Source: Emydura subglobosa (Eukaryota > Chordata > Testudines > Chelidae). Taken from it: DNA of 64,000 bases. A model generated the notes under the pieces. It was not told the origin of the DNA and ran no database searches. It saw only the letters and a program-made list of their open reading frames with translations. Every line of letters starts with the position of its first letter. The stretch's first letter is position 1. Positions 63,184 through 64,000 of the stretch are shown here, in pieces. The DNA is taken from the NCBI GenBank assembly GCA_007922225.1, contig ML679969.1, positions 18,719,368 through 18,783,367 of the forward strand. The letters run 5' to 3'. Both the position numbers and the translations under genes were made by a program.

Positions 63184-64000
63184 CTGTGGGAAGTGAAGTA
63201 AGGGTGCATCAGGACCTTCATATAGCCACAAATCCTGACTTCATTATTCGATACAGTCCCCCTCACCTTTCTGATGCAGTCAACTTCTATATAGCACCTA
63301 GCTAGAGAGAGTTGCTTTAGAAGAGGTTTACTATGAATGTACTATATTTAGAACATACAGGGCAATCCTCCACACAGATAATATTGAGGTAGATTCAAGT
63401 GCTGGGCCTAAAACAGTTAAGTGTTAGTTTAAATCTTCCCAAGGCTGTCAAAGCTTCTTGGTGGAAATATTAAGATTGGAGACAGCTCTTTTATAAATGT
63501 TTCTGATAGCAACATAATTAATTTTAGTTACACTGACATTTAGTCTCTGTTCTGTTCCAATTGTTCTTTGAAGTATTTTTGCCTTACTTTGAACACTTCA
63601 TTTCCCACTCTTCCCTGCTTTTTGTTTTCAGGTCCCTCACCCTCTCAGTTCTACCTTGTTACAGTGAATTGCTAGGGCAAGATTTGAGGGGTCAAGAACC
63701 AGAGGAAAAAAATTGTTAATATATGTTTTTGCTCCAGTCTTTTCTTTGGCACTTGTGTGCAGTGATGGAGCCTCCTGCACATGTAAAAAGGAACTTGCCA
63801 CTCTTGCAAATAGGAGCAAATAGCTGGTTCAACAGTTTGTCATGAGACAGTTTTCCGTTTCAGTTAGGATGGAACATTTACCCAAGTTAACTTCCCTTCA
63901 AGCCAGTGAGAGACAGGAAAGATCCTTTTCACCTAGAGAATGAAAAAGACTTTTATATTTTATCTAAAACCATGTATTTTGGGCTGAAGTGCTTGGGAAA
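63184..64000. other. HP1BP3: HP1BP3 intron, cut by the window edge
   Basis: AT-rich sequence without a further coding exon. The exon that supplies the first base of the split ATG codon lies beyond 64,000. Confidence 0.6.

Noticed and set aside
1..64000. CRISPR arrays, operons, bacterial signals, tRNA or rRNA genes
   Set aside because: The window is spliced vertebrate DNA. No regular repeat-spacer array and no cloverleaf with A/B boxes was found by eye.

Overview
The window is vertebrate nuclear DNA. It holds the 3' three-quarters of one spliced gene on the + strand, RAP1GAP, and the last exons of a second gene on the - strand, HP1BP3, arranged tail to tail. Between and inside them lie several repeat families: CR1, DIRS-type tyrosine-recombinase elements, L1-Tx1 LINEs, LTR elements, Harbinger-like and hAT-like MITEs, and MIR/CORE-type SINEs. 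This mix, with large numbers of CR1, suggests a non-avian reptile, most likely a turtle. That assignment is inference from repeat content, not a match I could run.

RAP1GAP (about 1-40,130, +). Twenty-one constitutive coding exons can be placed, from the GoLoco-motif exon (380-415) to a tiny terminal coding exon (36611-36619, Ser-Cys-stop). Joining them keeps frame at every junction and, from the ATG at 398, gives 663 codons, the length I recall for the human protein. The catalytic His287 and Asn290 fall exactly at their human numbers. One intron (13777-14284) has a GC donor. A 78-nt cassette exon (29842-29919) has a weak donor and CU-repeat flanks, and resembles the exon after it. The 3' UTR appears to run through 37.7-40.1 kb, with two poly(A) signals. 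The introns carry two Harbinger-like MITEs, an hAT-like MITE with a perfect 8-bp target duplication, a lone LTR, a nearly full CR1 (10.3-13.2 kb, -), a 3.2-kb LTR element without coding capacity (21.4-24.6 kb, -), minisatellites and several MIR copies.

Intergenic region (40.1-59.4 kb). It contains a solo copy of the same LTR (43.6-44.5 kb), a degraded DIRS-type element (about 45.8-52.0 kb, -) with gag, RT, RNase H and tyrosine-recombinase remnants and inverted ends, an LTR-like stretch (about 52.8-53.7 kb), and a degraded L1-Tx1 LINE (about 54.9-58.7 kb, +).

HP1BP3 (about 59.36 kb to beyond the right edge, -). Three coding exons are visible: the end of the third linker-histone-like globular domain, an acidic exon, and the terminal exon with a Lys/Pro/Arg-rich tail and the 3' UTR.

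Functionally the two genes are unrelated. RAP1GAP switches off Rap1 GTPases and binds G-alpha-i/z; HP1BP3 is a chromatin protein. I see no new multi-gene system. The most unusual items are the non-autonomous LTR element with its leader repeat array, the splice-site oddities in RAP1GAP, and the inverted-repeat-bounded DIRS relic.
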